The position numbers and the translations under genes are program-made. Positions 18,010 to 29,585 of a stretch of 64,000 bases of DNA are shown here, one piece after another. The stretch is taken from contig SCVW01000048.1 in NCBI GenBank assembly GCA_007244375.1, forward strand, positions 62,001 to 126,000, read 5' to 3'. How positions within the stretch are numbered: position 1 is the first letter of the stretch; the number at the start of each line of letters is the position of its first letter. This stretch comes from Smithella sp. GTDB lineage: Bacteria > Desulfobacterota > Syntrophia > Syntrophales > Smithellaceae. Under the pieces are notes generated by a model, which was not told where the DNA came from, made no database searches, and worked only from the letters and a program-made list of their open reading frames with translations.

Positions 18010-18597
18010 TTATAAACTTCCTTTTGTGGAAAGAACACCTTTAATATTTTCATTCAAAGTTACGGCGTTTCTAAAGGCACGGGCAAAAGACTTAAATATC
18101 GCCTCAATCATGTGATGACCATTATCACCGTATAAAAAATTAATATGCAATGTAATACCGCTGTTATCTGTAAACGCCTTAAAAAACTCTTTAACCAGAA
18201 CAGGATCGAATCCACCGATTTTTCTGCGACCGCATTTAACATTGTAAATTAAATAGGGTCGTCCGGAAATATCCATATCCACCCGACACAGACATTCATC
18301 CATAGGCACACAGGATGAACCATAACGATTAATACCTGTTTTCTTGCCCAATGCCTGGCCTACGGCTTTTCCGAGGCAAATTCCCAAATCTTCGATCAAG
18401 TGATGGTCATCAATGTGCGTATCACCTTTACTTTTAACAACAAGCTTAATAAATCCATGACGTGCAAAAAGTTCAAGCATATGGTCGAAAAAGGGAATTG
18501 TCGTATCAATCTTGCTACCCTCAGTTTTATCCAAGTCAATTTCAAGATTAATATCGGTTTCTTTTGTTTTACGGATAATTTTCGCTTTTCTGGTCAT
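18010..18597 (-). CDS. hisB: Imidazoleglycerol-phosphate dehydratase
   Basis: 195 residues, the monofunctional form without the phosphatase domain. Metal-binding motifs DTHIDDHHLIEDLG and GDNGHHMIEAIFK, and the substrate loop FFDHMLELFARH, are present. It dehydrates imidazole-glycerol phosphate in histidine synthesis. It lies 15 nt downstream of hisG. Confidence 0.96.
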   Translation of the reverse strand: MTRKAKIIRKTKETDINLEIDLDKTEGSKIDTTIPFFDHMLELFARHGFIKLVVKSKGDTHIDDHHLIEDLGICLGKAVGQALGKKTGINRYGSSCVPMDECLCRVDMDISGRPYLIYNVKCGRRKIGGFDPVLVKEFFKAFTDNSGITLHINFLYGDNGHHMIEAIFKSFARAFRNAVTLNENIKGVLSTKGSL

Positions 18598-18611
18598 GAT
18601 TGCCTACTTAT

Positions 18612-19484
18612 TTAAATAACCTTGTTTAGGGGATATTCGATTATGCCCTGTGCTCCCGCCTCCAGAAGTTTCGGGATCAAATCCCGCATGATTTTCGCAT
18701 CTACAATGGTTTCTACAGCAAACCACTTGTCCGAGGATAAACTGGAAATCGTCGGAGATTTAAGAGAAGGCAGCAAAGACATAACCTTTTTTAAATTTTC
18801 CTTGGAAACATTCAGTTTCAAACCTGCTTTACCCATTGCCTGCAGAGAACCATTCAGCATTGTAGAAATTTGCTCTATTTTCTTACGCTTCCATTGATTC
18901 TTCCATGCCGCTCGATTGGCAATTAATTGTGTGTTGGTTTTCATCAATTCATGAATAATCCTTAATTTATTTGCCTTAATCGTTGAACCGGTTTCAGTTA
19001 CTTCCACAACAGCATCCACCAAGCCTTCCACAACCTTGGCTTCCGTCGCTCCCCATGAAAATTCAACATGAATATTAATATTTTTTTCAGCAAAGTATTT
19101 TTTTGTAAAGTTAACCAATTCAGTTGATATTCTTTTGCCTTCCATATCTTTGATTGATTTGTAAGGTGAATCTTCGCGGACAACCAGCACCCAACGCGCC
19201 TGCTGAGTTGAAACTTTGGAATAAATCAAATCCCGGACCACTACAACATCGGATGAATTTTCCATAATCCAGTCAATTCCGGTGAGGCCCAGATCCAATG
19301 TTCCGTCTTCCACATAGCGCGACATTTCCTGAGCTCGAACCAACCTGCACGCAATCTCCGGATCATCTATGTCCGGAAAATAGCTTCGGGCATCACTGGT
19401 GATGCGCCAGCCGGCCTTCTTAAATAAATCTATCGTGTTCGATTCCAGACTTCCCTTGGGAAGTCCCAATTTCAAAACTTTCAT
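18612..19484 (-). CDS. hisG: ATP phosphoribosyltransferase (long form)
   Basis: 290 residues, the long HisG with a C-terminal regulatory ACT-like domain (about 215-290), so it should not need HisZ and should be inhibited by histidine. Motifs: LPKGSLE at the N terminus, [10 protein letters not shown] and the PRPP-loop region [16 protein letters not shown]. It catalyses the first step of histidine synthesis. The start overlaps the hisI stop in ATGA (19481-19484), showing translational coupling. Confidence 0.95.
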   Translation of the reverse strand: MKVLKLGLPKGSLESNTIDLFKKAGWRITSDARSYFPDIDDPEIACRLVRAQEMSRYVEDGTLDLGLTGIDWIMENSSDVVVVRDLIYSKVSTQQARWVLVVREDSPYKSIKDMEGKRISTELVNFTKKYFAEKNINIHVEFSWGATEAKVVEGLVDAVVEVTETGSTIKANKLRIIHELMKTNTQLIANRAAWKNQWKRKKIEQISTMLNGSLQAMGKAGLKLNVSKENLKKVMSLLPSLKSPTISSLSSDKWFAVETIVDAKIMRDLIPKLLEAGAQGIIEYPLNKVI

Positions 19485-19855
19485 TTGTATACTTCCTCTG
19501 GATTGAAAACTTTTTCTCCCACAGCAACAAAATCCCCACCACTTAATTTTCTATAAAAACACGATCTATAACCTGTATGGCAGGCTGCCTCGCCTATTTG
19601 TTTGACCTGCAACAAAATAGTATCGTTATCGCAATCAATAAAAACTGCCTTGATTAGTTGAAAATTTCCTGAAGTTTCACCCTTTAACCAGAGTTTCCGG
19701 CGAGATCTGCTCCAATAGGTTGCCTTACCCGTTTCCAAAGTAGCTTGCCATGATTCACGATTCATGTATGCCATCATTAGAACTTCTTTAGTTTCAGCAT
19801 CTTGAACAATAACAGGGACTAAACCGTCCCCTTTGGCAAAATCCGGCTCAATCAT
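19481..19855 (-). CDS. hisI: Phosphoribosyl-AMP cyclohydrolase
   Basis: 124 residues, cyclohydrolase only (no HisE part). Motifs: [44 protein letters not shown], the metal site DCDNDT and the cysteines in [13 protein letters not shown]. It opens the purine ring of PR-AMP in histidine synthesis. It is the first gene of the his run, with GAGGATAAA before the ATG; the upstream 170 nt are AT-rich and likely hold its promoter. Confidence 0.95.
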   Translation of the reverse strand: MIEPDFAKGDGLVPVIVQDAETKEVLMMAYMNRESWQATLETGKATYWSRSRRKLWLKGETSGNFQLIKAVFIDCDNDTILLQVKQIGEAACHTGYRSCFYRKLSGGDFVAVGEKVFNPEEVYK

Positions 19856-20030
19856 TTTATCCTCGTATCTTTTTAAATTTATATATTTAAATTATGAATT
19901 GCTTTAAATCAAGAAATATTTTCACATTTTTAATCATATGTTTCCGGCTTGTTGAAACATTTTTTTTGTGATAAAAATTAAATAAATTATTAACTTTAAT
20001 CAATTCGTCGTATTCACCGGAGGTATGCTT

Positions 20031-20330
20031 ATGTCTTTGCTCATCGGAGGAATAATTTCCACCTTTCTAGGATTAATCAGTTTAATATTTTGCTGGTCAG
20101 CTTTTTTGATCATTATTAAGGGAGCTTTTCCAATCTTTTTACTGCTGGGAGGAGCTTTGGCCATTTATGTCGGATTAGATGAGCTGCAGGAAAAAATAAG
20201 GGAAGAACGGCAACGACAGGAAGAAAAACTCACCAAAGCCCGGGAAGAAATTGAAACAATAAGAGCTCAGGCTGAAAGTTATAAAGAAGAACTGAAGAAA
20301 TTAAAAGAGTCAAAACCTAATACAATTTAA
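20031..20330 (+). CDS. Small membrane protein with C-terminal coiled coil
   Basis: About 99 residues. Two hydrophobic segments (about 1-20 and 22-48, with glycines at the turn) are followed by a highly charged helix from ELQEKIREERQRQ to the end, probably cytoplasmic. I do not recognise the family. Two ATGs compete: GGAGG at 20019-20023 is 1 nt from the ATG at 20025 and 7 nt from the ATG at 20031, so 20031 is preferred. It is divergent from hisI and convergent with lspA. Confidence 0.65.
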   Translation: MSLLIGGIISTFLGLISLIFCWSAFLIIIKGAFPIFLLLGGALAIYVGLDELQEKIREERQRQEEKLTKAREEIETIRAQAESYKEELKKLKESKPNTI

Positions 20331-20400
20331 GAAATTAATTAATTTTACATTTATACAATATTAATCGAACTTAAAAGTCCCCCTTTTCAAACATCTTCAA

Positions 20401-20889
20401 TTATTTCTTTTCTTTTTTACGTTGAACAATCATTCCAAAAATCATTAACGCCGCACCTATAGAAATCGATGAATCGGCCACATTAAATGCCGGCCAGTGA
20501 GCCGTACCAATATACACATCCAGAAAATCCACCACAGCACCAAAACGTATTCGATCGATGAGATTTCCGACAGCACCTGAAAAAATAAGCGTCAAAGATA
20601 TCACATAGAGTGTATTTTGCAATTTGCTTTTCACGATGTAATAAATGATAAGCAAAATAACCGTCAGAGTAATTCCAGTAAAAAAAATACGGCGAAAAAG
20701 TTCGGAAGCATTAGCCAGAAATCCGAAGGCGGCACCGGGATTCATCACATAAACAATATTAAACAAACCATCAATAACTGTAAGTGATTCATGTATAGAT
20801 AATTTTTGTATAATAACAGTTTTCGTTATTTGATCCAGTACAACTATTGCAACGGCGCCAAGAATAAAGATAATTAAATTTTTTTTCAA
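20401..20889 (-). CDS. lspA: Lipoprotein signal peptidase
   Basis: 162 residues with four membrane helices. The catalytic aspartates lie in SGAVGNLIDRIRFGAVVDFLDV and FNVADSSISIG, and the N-terminal VVLDQITK is typical. It cleaves prolipoproteins at the lipobox in the inner membrane. The start is TTG at 20889 with AAAGGAG upstream. It follows ileS, the common ileS-lspA pair, though with a palindrome-rich 120-nt gap. Confidence 0.95.
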   Translation of the reverse strand: MKKNLIIFILGAVAIVVLDQITKTVIIQKLSIHESLTVIDGLFNIVYVMNPGAAFGFLANASELFRRIFFTGITLTVILLIIYYIVKSKLQNTLYVISLTLIFSGAVGNLIDRIRFGAVVDFLDVYIGTAHWPAFNVADSSISIGAALMIFGMIVQRKKEKK

Positions 20890-20924
20890 ACAAATCTCCT
20901 TTGAAATATTTTTTCATTCCGATT

Positions 20925-20996
20925 CCCCTCTTTTGTAGAGAGGGATCAGGGGAGATTTTAAAAAATCCTCCCTACCCCTCCTTTAAAAAAGGAGGG
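20925..20996. repeat. Two G+C-rich hairpins between ileS and lspA
   Basis: CCCTCT/AGAGGG (20926-20931 with 39-44) and the 9-bp CCCTCCTTT/AAAGGAGGG (20976-20984 with 20988-20996) occur back to back. There is no T tract in the minus direction after the second one, so this looks like an extragenic palindromic repeat or mRNA-stability hairpin rather than a terminator. Confidence 0.55.
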
Positions 20997-21009
20997 TAAT
21001 AAATACTTC

Positions 21010-23799
21010 CTAAAGATTCGGCAGACAGCGAGCGCAAACTGTCGGATGTTCCGTGTTCAAGCCGACAGATTCTTCATATATCCAGCAGCGCTCACATTTA
21101 CTGCCACGGGCTTTTTCCACACCGACAGCCAAACCCTTTATTTCCTCACTCCTATAAGGGGAAAGAATATCTTTTTCTTCAGCCAATTGTAACTGCGAAA
21201 CAATCAGTAATGCCCTTAAATCTTCAAGATGTGTGGCAAACAAAGCCCTCATTCTCTCAGGTGCCGCGATGGTAATGCGTGCATCCAGTGAATGACCGAT
21301 TGTTTTTTCTTTGCGGGCCTGTTCGACAGCCTTGGCAATTTCGTTCTTCGCGTCAATCATCGTCTTCCAGCGTTCGCCAAGCTCCGCATTAGAATATTTG
21401 TCGTTGACCTTTGGAAACTGCGTTAAATGAACGCTTTCTTCTTTGTCATTCCAGGAAGGCATCGCTGACCAGACTTCTTCCGCAGTAAAAGTCAAAATCG
21501 GGGCGAGCAATCTGGTCATCGCATCCAGAATTATAAACATAGTCGTCTGACCGGAGCGACGTACCATTGATGCGGCTTTGTTTGTATAGAGCCTGTCCTT
21601 CAAAACGTCCAGATAAAGAGCGCTCAAATCTACAGTGCAATAATTATAGAGCGTATAGAAAACTACATGGAACTGAAAGCGTTCATAAGCTTCTGTCACA
21701 CGTTTGATAACTTCCTGCAGGCGATGCAACGCCCATTTGTCCATCTCCATCATCTGCTCGTAGGGAATCGCATCTTGATCCAGATTAAAATCATAGAGGT
21801 TACCCAAAATGAAGCGACTGGTATTACGAATCCGGCGATAAGCTTCCATCAGACGTTTGAGAATTTCATCTGAAATTCGTATATCGTCGGTGTAATCTTC
21901 CGCCGCCACCCACAGACGCAGAATTTCGGCACCGTATTTGGCAATCGCCTCTTCCGCACCGATGACATTACCGACGGATTTGGACATTTTTTTGCCATCA
22001 CCGTCCACTACAAATCCGTGTGTGAGAACACTTTTATAAGGCGCGCGTCCGCGTGTACCTACACATTCCAGAAGCGAAGAATGAAACCATCCGCGGTGCT
22101 GATCAGAGCCTTCCAGATACATATCGCACGGCGAACTCAAATCAGGACGTTTTTCCAATACAGCCGCATGCGTTACACCGGAATCAAACCAGACATCCAG
22201 AATATTCAATTCCTTGGTAAACTCCGTCGAGTGACAATGCGGACAGGTCGTGTGCTTCGGCATCAAATCTTTCGGTTCTTTTTCAAACCAGACATCAGCG
22301 CCGTCTTTTTCCATTAAACCAACCAGGTTATCCAGAATTTCTTTGGTCATTATTTCGTTTTTGCATTTGGCACAGTAGAAAACGGTTATCGGCACACCCC
22401 ATAATCTCTGGCGCGAGATGCACCAGTCAGGACGATTTTCCACCATGCCATAAATACGGTCGCGTCCCCAGGATGGAATCCACTTTACTTCATTTATACA
22501 GGCCAGCGCTTTCTTGCGTAGTTCGTTTTTCTCCATAGAGATGAACCACTGCTCTGTGGAACGGAAAATGATTGGTTTTTTGCAGCGCCAGCAATGCGGA
22601 TAGGAATGCTGCATCGGCACATGACCCAGAAGTGCGCCGGTTTCATCAAGTTTTTTTATGACATTGTCATTGGCATCGAAAACAAACTGTCCGGCAAAAT
22701 GTTCCACGTCTTCGGTAAATTTTCCGGCATCATCCACCGGCGCGTAATTATCCAAACCGTATTCTAAACCGATTTCATAATCCTCCTGACCATGGCCGGG
22801 AGCAATATGCACGGCACCCGTACCGGCTTCCAGTGTTACAAAAGGCGCCAAGATCAGAAGGCTGTTTCTTTTTACCAGTGGATGAACACATTTCTGCCCT
22901 TCCAGCACTTCGCCCTTGAATTCATCCAGAATTTCATAATTTCTATTTTTAAAACCGAATGCTTCCAGACAATAATCAAGCATGTCTTTGGCAACGATCA
23001 GTACATCGTTATCAATCTTAACGGCCACGTAAATAAAATCAGCTTTGACGGCAATTGCCAGATTGGCGGGAATCGTCCATGGTGTCGTTGTCCAGATGAC
23101 CATAGAAACTTTCTGACCGGCCAGTCCCGGTAGCACCTTAGAAATATCGGAAACAAAATTAAACTTCACATAAATGGACGGTGTGTGATGATCGGCATAC
23201 TCCACTTCGGCCTCTGCCAGCGCGGTTTTACAGGTTGCACACCAGTAAACAGGTTTTTTACCCTTATAAACACTGCCGTTAAGATAAAGCTTGCCGAATT
23301 CGGCGACAGTTGCCGCCTCGTAAGGATAGGCCATTGTTAGATAAGGATTATCCCATTCGCCAAAAACACCCAGACGCTTGAACTGCTCACGTTGAATGCC
23401 GACATATTTTTCCGCGTAAGTGCGGCAGGCGCGGCGTTTTTCCACTTGAGACATCGAAGTTTTTTTTGCACCCAACTCTTTATCGACCTGATGTTCGATA
23501 GGCAGACCATGGCAGTCCCAGCCCGGCACATACACACCATCGAAACCGGCCATATTTTTTGATTTAATGACTATATCCTTGATTATTTTATTGAGCGCCG
23601 TACCCAGATGAATATTGCCGTTTGCATAGGGAGGACCGTCATGCAAAATATAAGGATTTCTACCCTCTAATACCTGTCTGATTCTTTTATAAATGTCCAT
23701 TTCTTCCCATTTTTTCAGCATCTCCGGTTCACGTTGCGCCAGATTAGCCTTCATCGGAAAATCGGTCTGGGGAAGATTCAACGTTTGTTTGTAATCCAT
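21010..23799 (-). CDS. ileS: Isoleucyl-tRNA synthetase
   Basis: 929 residues, class I synthetase. The HIGH motif appears as [11 protein letters not shown], the KMSKS loop as KKMSKSVGN, and the C-terminal zinc site as CERCWIY...CARC. The CP1 editing domain is complete ([15 protein letters not shown]). It charges tRNA-Ile with isoleucine; the zinc-finger type of C terminus is the bacterial mupirocin-sensitive type in characterised species. Confidence 0.97.
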   Translation of the reverse strand: MDYKQTLNLPQTDFPMKANLAQREPEMLKKWEEMDIYKRIRQVLEGRNPYILHDGPPYANGNIHLGTALNKIIKDIVIKSKNMAGFDGVYVPGWDCHGLPIEHQVDKELGAKKTSMSQVEKRRACRTYAEKYVGIQREQFKRLGVFGEWDNPYLTMAYPYEAATVAEFGKLYLNGSVYKGKKPVYWCATCKTALAEAEVEYADHHTPSIYVKFNFVSDISKVLPGLAGQKVSMVIWTTTPWTIPANLAIAVKADFIYVAVKIDNDVLIVAKDMLDYCLEAFGFKNRNYEILDEFKGEVLEGQKCVHPLVKRNSLLILAPFVTLEAGTGAVHIAPGHGQEDYEIGLEYGLDNYAPVDDAGKFTEDVEHFAGQFVFDANDNVIKKLDETGALLGHVPMQHSYPHCWRCKKPIIFRSTEQWFISMEKNELRKKALACINEVKWIPSWGRDRIYGMVENRPDWCISRQRLWGVPITVFYCAKCKNEIMTKEILDNLVGLMEKDGADVWFEKEPKDLMPKHTTCPHCHSTEFTKELNILDVWFDSGVTHAAVLEKRPDLSSPCDMYLEGSDQHRGWFHSSLLECVGTRGRAPYKSVLTHGFVVDGDGKKMSKSVGNVIGAEEAIAKYGAEILRLWVAAEDYTDDIRISDEILKRLMEAYRRIRNTSRFILGNLYDFNLDQDAIPYEQMMEMDKWALHRLQEVIKRVTEAYERFQFHVVFYTLYNYCTVDLSALYLDVLKDRLYTNKAASMVRRSGQTTMFIILDAMTRLLAPILTFTAEEVWSAMPSWNDKEESVHLTQFPKVNDKYSNAELGERWKTMIDAKNEIAKAVEQARKEKTIGHSLDARITIAAPERMRALFATHLEDLRALLIVSQLQLAEEKDILSPYRSEEIKGLAVGVEKARGSKCERCWIYEESVGLNTEHPTVCARCLPNL

Positions 23800-24127
23800 T
23801 TTCTGTTACTCCTTACACCTTAAAAAAAATAGCGGTTTAACCGCGAAAATTGTGCCATTTCTTAAGAAAAGTATACAGGATTTTAAATCAATATGAATGG
23901 AATCCTGCTTATTTTAATATAAAAATGCCAAAACCCGGCTAGATTCCGTTGCAGTGCACTATCATATAACTTCGCGACTTTCAAGTGCAATACTGATAAT
24001 AAATCCATTATTTCTTTCGCAAACAAACACTGTTTGTACTGTAAATACAAACAGGCGCAAGAAAGTCTTGATTAATAATAAAGCCTGTTTTACAAATCAA
24101 TAAAACAAAAAGAAGAATATATAAAAG
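23800..24127. other. Divergent intergenic region ileS / DUF493 gene
   Basis: 328 nt without a recognisable gene. A short hairpin AGCGGTTTAACCGC lies near 23830. A weak sigma-70-like box for the plus-strand gene is TTGATT 24068-24073, 17 bp, TACAAA 24091-24096. Confidence 0.4.
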
Positions 24128-24391
24128 ATGCCGGACAACGAAAAACAAAAAGTTCAGTTAAGGTACCCCTGCATGTGGGTCTATAAGATCATCGGTCCTA
24201 ATGCTGATGAAATGCAGCGCGCTGTTGCAGGAATTATTTGTGATCGCACATACAAAATTTCCCATTCACGCAGCAGTACCACAGAAAAATATCACTGTCT
24301 TAACGTCGAACTGCTTGTAGAAAGCGAATCTCACCGCACAAAGCTTTATGAAGCCCTGAAATCCCATAAAACCATAAAACTTGTTTTATAG
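24128..24391 (+). CDS. DUF493 (YbeD-like) small protein
   Basis: 87 residues with the ferredoxin-like ACT-type fold pattern of the DUF493/YbeD family: YPCMWVYKIIGPNADEM, then HSRSSTTEKYHCLNVELLVES and a C-terminal LYEALKSHKTIKLVL. In E. coli YbeD resembles an allosteric ACT domain; its function is not established. It is a single-gene unit ending 24 nt before a strong bidirectional hairpin. Confidence 0.85.
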   Translation: MPDNEKQKVQLRYPCMWVYKIIGPNADEMQRAVAGIICDRTYKISHSRSSTTEKYHCLNVELLVESESHRTKLYEALKSHKTIKLVL

Positions 24392-24415
24392 GTATTGCAA
24401 TAATTGCAACAAAGG

Positions 24416-24454
24416 ACAAGAAGGCCCCTTGCAAAAAGCAAGGGGCCTTCTTGT
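24416..24454. terminator. Bidirectional terminator with 17-bp perfect stem
   Basis: ACAAGAAGGCCCCTTGC (24416-24432) pairs fully with 24438-24454 around an AAAAA loop. It stops the DUF493 transcript and may also stop read-through from groEL. Confidence 0.85.
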
Positions 24455-24455
24455 T

Positions 24456-24540
24456 GTATTCTAAGCCGCATCGCATTCGCCCGGATACCGAGGCGGCAAG
24501 GAGGAGGTTCCCCCGCATTCGCGGGGTAAACTCCGGCTAT
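24456..24540. repeat. REP-like intergenic element, copy 1
   Basis: It contains GGCGGCAAGGAGGAGG (24492-24507), shared at 15 of 16 positions with 36470-36485, and a 26-nt block at 24512-24537 ending GGTAAACTCCGGC, shared at 24 of 26 positions with 62938-62963. CCCCGC/GCGGGG forms a hairpin in it. Confidence 0.7.
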
Positions 24541-24567
24541 TAGCAATATCGAATCTATCGTATAGTT

Positions 24568-24603
24568 AAAAAGCCTCTTATCCAACCGAACAAGAGGCTT
24601 TTA
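24568..24603 (-). terminator. Terminator of groES-groEL
   Basis: AAAAGCCTCTT (24569-24579) pairs with AAGAGGCTTTT (24592-24602); in the minus direction it ends in a run of T. It lies about 35 nt after the groEL stop. Confidence 0.8.
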
Positions 24604-24639
24604 TCTTTAAGATTCAGACTTCCGTCTCAAGCTAGTTTC

Positions 24640-26298
<1,659 letters not shown>

Positions 26299-26310
26299 TT
26301 AAGTAATTTC

Positions 26311-26601
26311 TTATTTTTCAATAATGCCGAGAATGTCGTCTTCTCTCATAATCAGGTATTCTTCACCATCTATCTTGACTTCGGTGCCGCCGTATTTGCT
26401 GAAAAGTACTACATCTCCTTCTTTTACTTCCATCTTAATGGCTTTGCCATCATCAGCTATTTTGCCTTTGCCTACGGCGACAACTTTGCCTTCAATCGGT
26501 TTTTCCTTGGCTGTATCGGGAATGATAATACCTCCCTTGGTCTTTTGTTCTTCTTCCAAACGTTTTACAATGATTCTATCCTGTAAAGGTCTGATTTTCA
26601 T
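26311..26601 (-). CDS. groES: Co-chaperonin GroES
   Basis: 96 residues: [34 protein letters not shown] with the mobile loop, then [32 protein letters not shown]. It is the heptameric lid of the GroEL cage. It is the promoter-proximal gene of groESL. Confidence 0.98.
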   Translation of the reverse strand: MKIRPLQDRIIVKRLEEEQKTKGGIIIPDTAKEKPIEGKVVAVGKGKIADDGKAIKMEVKEGDVVLFSKYGGTEVKIDGEEYLIMREDDILGIIEK

Positions 26602-26661
26602 ACTTTTTCCTCTCCTTTCTTGATTTTTAAAATGAGTTATGAGTGCTGATTTAACAGGGGT

Positions 26662-26689
26662 ATTTTATGCACCATTTTTCATCTGTCAA
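26662..26689 (-). promoter_or_regulatory. Promoter of groESL, with CIRCE-like half site downstream
   Basis: On the minus strand TTGACA (26684-26689), a 16-bp spacer and TAAAAT (26662-26667) form a vegetative-type promoter about 60 nt before groES. Just downstream, at 26641-26649, the half site TCAGCACTC (8 of 9 to the CIRCE half TTAGCACTC) is seen, but the second inverted half is not, so HrcA control is uncertain. Confidence 0.65.
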
Positions 26690-26713
26690 GGGTAATGAAG
26701 GCATTTATCTTAA

Positions 26714-28072
26714 TTAAAATAAATTTTCCAGCATTTCTTTCAGAAAACCTATCTTACAAATTTCCATTTTCGCTATTTTTACCATCTCGGATGTACTTGT
26801 TTTAGGTATAAGGCAACGATTGAAACCAAGGCGCGCCGCTTCTTTAATGCGCACATCCATTTGCGAAACAGCACGAACTTCCCCGGCAAGACCCACTTCC
26901 CCCAGAACAATTGTTCGCGCATCAATGGGCTTATCCAGAAAACTGGATGTCATTGCGGCAACAATGCCCAAGTCAACAGCCGGTTCCTCCACCCGGACAC
27001 CACCGGCAACATTAATAAAGATATCCGAACCGCCCAGATGCAGACCGCAGATTTTATCCAGTACCGCCACCAGCAGCGAAACGCGGTTATAATCAACACC
27101 GATGGCCGTTCGCCGCGGTGTACCGAAACTTGTCGAACTGACCAGTGCCTGAATTTCCACCAGAATCGGCCTTGTGCCTTCCAGAGAGGGCACAACGACC
27201 GAACCGGCAACATTCTGCGGCCGCTCCGCCAGAAAAAACGTAGAAGGATTAAGAACTTCGATCAACCCCTTATCCCGCATCTCAAAAACACCGATTTCAT
27301 TGGTGGGACCGAAACGGTTCTTCATTCCCCGAACGATACGGTAAGAATGAGAAGAATCGCCCTCAAAATAAAGCACCGTGTCCACCATATGCTCCAACAC
27401 TTTGGGACCGGCGATGGATCCGTCTTTGGTTACATGACCGACCAGAAAAACAGGAATGCCATACTTTTTGGAAAAAAGAATCAGACGCGATGATGCCTCG
27501 CGCACCTGCCCCACGCTTCCAGGTGCTGACACAAGCTCCGCCGAATAGACCGTTTGAATGGAATCAATAACTACAATGGATGGAGAAATAATTTTAATTT
27601 GTTCCAGCATCTTTTCCAGTGAAACTTCGACCAGAACAAACAAATTTTTTGATATCGCTTCTATCCGCTCACTGCGCAACTTTATCTGACTGGCCGATTC
27701 TTCCCCTGAAATATACAAAACTTTTAATCCCTTTTCAGCCAAATTATGCATCATTTGCAGCATGAGCGTCGATTTGCCGATGCCCGGTTCTCCCCCGATC
27801 AATATGGCAGAACCTGCTACAATACCGCCACCCAGAACACGATCAACTTCCGCAATACCGGTAATGGTGCGCTTGCCTTCCGTGATCGGAATATCCTCAA
27901 TTGGCAGGGGTTTTCCGTCAAATCTCATCTCCGCGCGGCTATCGGAACCTGACTCAACAATCAGTTCTTCGGCAAAACAATTCCACCCGTTGCAGGAAGG
28001 GCATTTCCCCAGCCACTTGGGCGACATGTAACCACAATGCTGACAAAAGAAACCGGTCTTGCTCTTTTTCAT
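26714..28072 (-). CDS. radA: DNA repair protein RadA
   Basis: 452 residues. It has an N-terminal C4 zinc finger (CQHCGYMSPKWLGKCPSCNGW), Walker A GGEPGIGKSTL, the RadA-specific KNRFG motif (GMKNRFGPTNEIG) and a C-terminal Lon-protease-like domain (VNVAGGVRVEEPAVDLGIVAA). It is a RecA-like branch-migration helicase in recombination. It is upstream of groES on the same strand but separated by the groESL promoter. Confidence 0.96.
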   Translation of the reverse strand: MKKSKTGFFCQHCGYMSPKWLGKCPSCNGWNCFAEELIVESGSDSRAEMRFDGKPLPIEDIPITEGKRTITGIAEVDRVLGGGIVAGSAILIGGEPGIGKSTLMLQMMHNLAEKGLKVLYISGEESASQIKLRSERIEAISKNLFVLVEVSLEKMLEQIKIISPSIVVIDSIQTVYSAELVSAPGSVGQVREASSRLILFSKKYGIPVFLVGHVTKDGSIAGPKVLEHMVDTVLYFEGDSSHSYRIVRGMKNRFGPTNEIGVFEMRDKGLIEVLNPSTFFLAERPQNVAGSVVVPSLEGTRPILVEIQALVSSTSFGTPRRTAIGVDYNRVSLLVAVLDKICGLHLGGSDIFINVAGGVRVEEPAVDLGIVAAMTSSFLDKPIDARTIVLGEVGLAGEVRAVSQMDVRIKEAARLGFNRCLIPKTSTSEMVKIAKMEICKIGFLKEMLENLF

Positions 28073-28112
28073 TTTGAAATGACCTGTTTAAGTTATTTTT
28101 ATCATTGGATAC

Positions 28113-28196
28113 ATAGTGCGGGTCTCGTGTGACCTTCAGGTTATCAGACCCGCTTGTACAGCGGACATAAATGTTCGCACTACCGCTTCGCACTAT
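28113..28196. repeat. Nested inverted repeat upstream of radA
   Basis: Outer arms ATAGTGCG (28113-28120) and CGCACTAT (28189-28196), and inner arms GCGGGTCT (28118-28125) and AGACCCGC (28146-28153), give an 84-bp palindromic element. The remaining 300 nt to the next gene hold no recognisable gene. Confidence 0.5.
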
Positions 28197-28501
28197 AATT
28201 TTCATCACCCTTTGTGACGATAACAATCATGTGTGTTTCAAATCTTATTTCTGCCAGAGTGAGAAAACGTAGAAAAGCATATTTCTCTAGCCAATGTCAA
28301 TAATAATTGGTATCACGTCCATGGCAATCAGTTGGCAGGAAAATAATTTCTTTTTTTCCTAAATAATAAGTTGATCATTGTCCATTTTTTATCTCAATCT
28401 TCTTGACACATGGGAAATCATTTCTTAGGGTGCCAATAACTAAAACAAGTTCTTATCAATAAGCAATTCAATTTCAATAAGGAAAAAGGTAGGGATACAA
28501 T

Positions 28502-29305
28502 ATGGCATTTATAATTGATATTGTAAAACTTAAGCCTCCCTTTGCAAAAAAAAATAAAGACAAATCGGATCATTTATCCGAACAACCGATGAAATTAACG
28601 GTTATATGCGTGAAATGGGGAAATAAATTTTCCGCCGAATATGTAAATGTACTTTATAACATGGTAACCCGCAATTTATCAATTCCTCATAGATTCGTAT
28701 GCCTTACAGATAATACTGAAGGCCTGGCCGCAGGGATAGAAACCAAAAAACTGCAGCTTGAATTCGAATACTGCTGGACAAAACTGGAGCTGTTCAAAGA
28801 CGGTAATTTTGCGGAAGACGAATTGTGTTTATATTTGGACCTGGACGTAGTGATAACGGGAAATATAGACGATCTCATAACCTTTAAGACAGAAGAAAAA
28901 TTCATAGGCTTATATGACTGGTACAGCACCAGAAATCCATTCTTCAACTCTTCGGTCATGCGATTCTATGGGAACAGCGCGACAAAAATAATAAATTCTT
29001 TAATCGAAAAAATTGAAAATGGGCGGGCAAGATGGGATAGAGAGTTTGATGGGTACTTGGGATCGCTGGATAAGATTGTACTATGGGATGGAAATACAAG
29101 ATATGGAAGCGATCAGGAATGGATATCAAGAATTGTTTATACTAAAAAAGAACTTAAGAAACACCGTTTTCCCGACCGGTGGATATTAAGTTACAAAAAA
29201 CACGGTAGGGAAAGGCTGCCCAAAGGATGCAAGATTATGGTCTTTCATGGTTTCCCAAAACCACATGAAACAGATAACGATTATGTGAAAGAACATTGGA
29301 GATGA
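28502..29305 (+). CDS. Putative nucleotide-sugar glycosyltransferase
   Basis: 267 residues. The centre has CLYLDLDVVITGNID, a DxD-type metal and nucleotide-sugar motif of GT-A enzymes, and a start VICVKWGNKFSAEYVNVLYNMV...VCLTDN as in GT8-like proteins. A late aromatic/His motif KIMVFHGFPKPHE is typical of the group. The acceptor is unknown, and no other polysaccharide genes are beside it. A weak promoter (TTGACA 28403-28408, 17 bp, TAGGGT) and a GGTAGGGA ribosome site lie upstream. The upstream 28197-28400 has nothing clear. Confidence 0.7.
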   Translation: MAFIIDIVKLKPPFAKKNKDKSDHLSEQPMKLTVICVKWGNKFSAEYVNVLYNMVTRNLSIPHRFVCLTDNTEGLAAGIETKKLQLEFEYCWTKLELFKDGNFAEDELCLYLDLDVVITGNIDDLITFKTEEKFIGLYDWYSTRNPFFNSSVMRFYGNSATKIINSLIEKIENGRARWDREFDGYLGSLDKIVLWDGNTRYGSDQEWISRIVYTKKELKKHRFPDRWILSYKKHGRERLPKGCKIMVFHGFPKPHETDNDYVKEHWR

Positions 29306-29359
29306 CCGACACGAAAATCAGGGTTATTTTTAAAATATAATTTTTTTGTGTGTAACAAA

Positions 29360-29386
29360 AAAACCGGAGACACTATTCTGGTTTTT
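29360..29386 (+). terminator. Terminator after glycosyltransferase gene
   Basis: AAAACCGGA (29360-29368) pairs with TCTGGTTTT (29377-29385, one G-U) and is followed by T. The next 200 nt to the helicase gene are AT-rich with no gene seen. Confidence 0.6.
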
Positions 29387-29585
29387 CAATAATAAACTGA
29401 TCTATTTCGCTTTCCCATTTGCCGACAGATAATAAATCAACTTTCTTCTTGATTATTGTACGATACTAAAATAAATAACTTAAATAATTATTTTATTTAA
29501 ATGCCCTATTCCATTTGCCGATGCTCAGGGATAATTCACTCTATGATTTTCCCTGCGCTACGTTTGTGAAAATCCAGGATTCATT

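Noticed and set aside
24456-24540. CRISPR-like repeat
   Set aside because: Copies are tens of kilobases apart with no regular spacers and no cas genes in the window.
26861-27493. Plus-strand 210-codon frame opposite radA
   Set aside because: Antisense shadow, no ribosome site or recognised motif.
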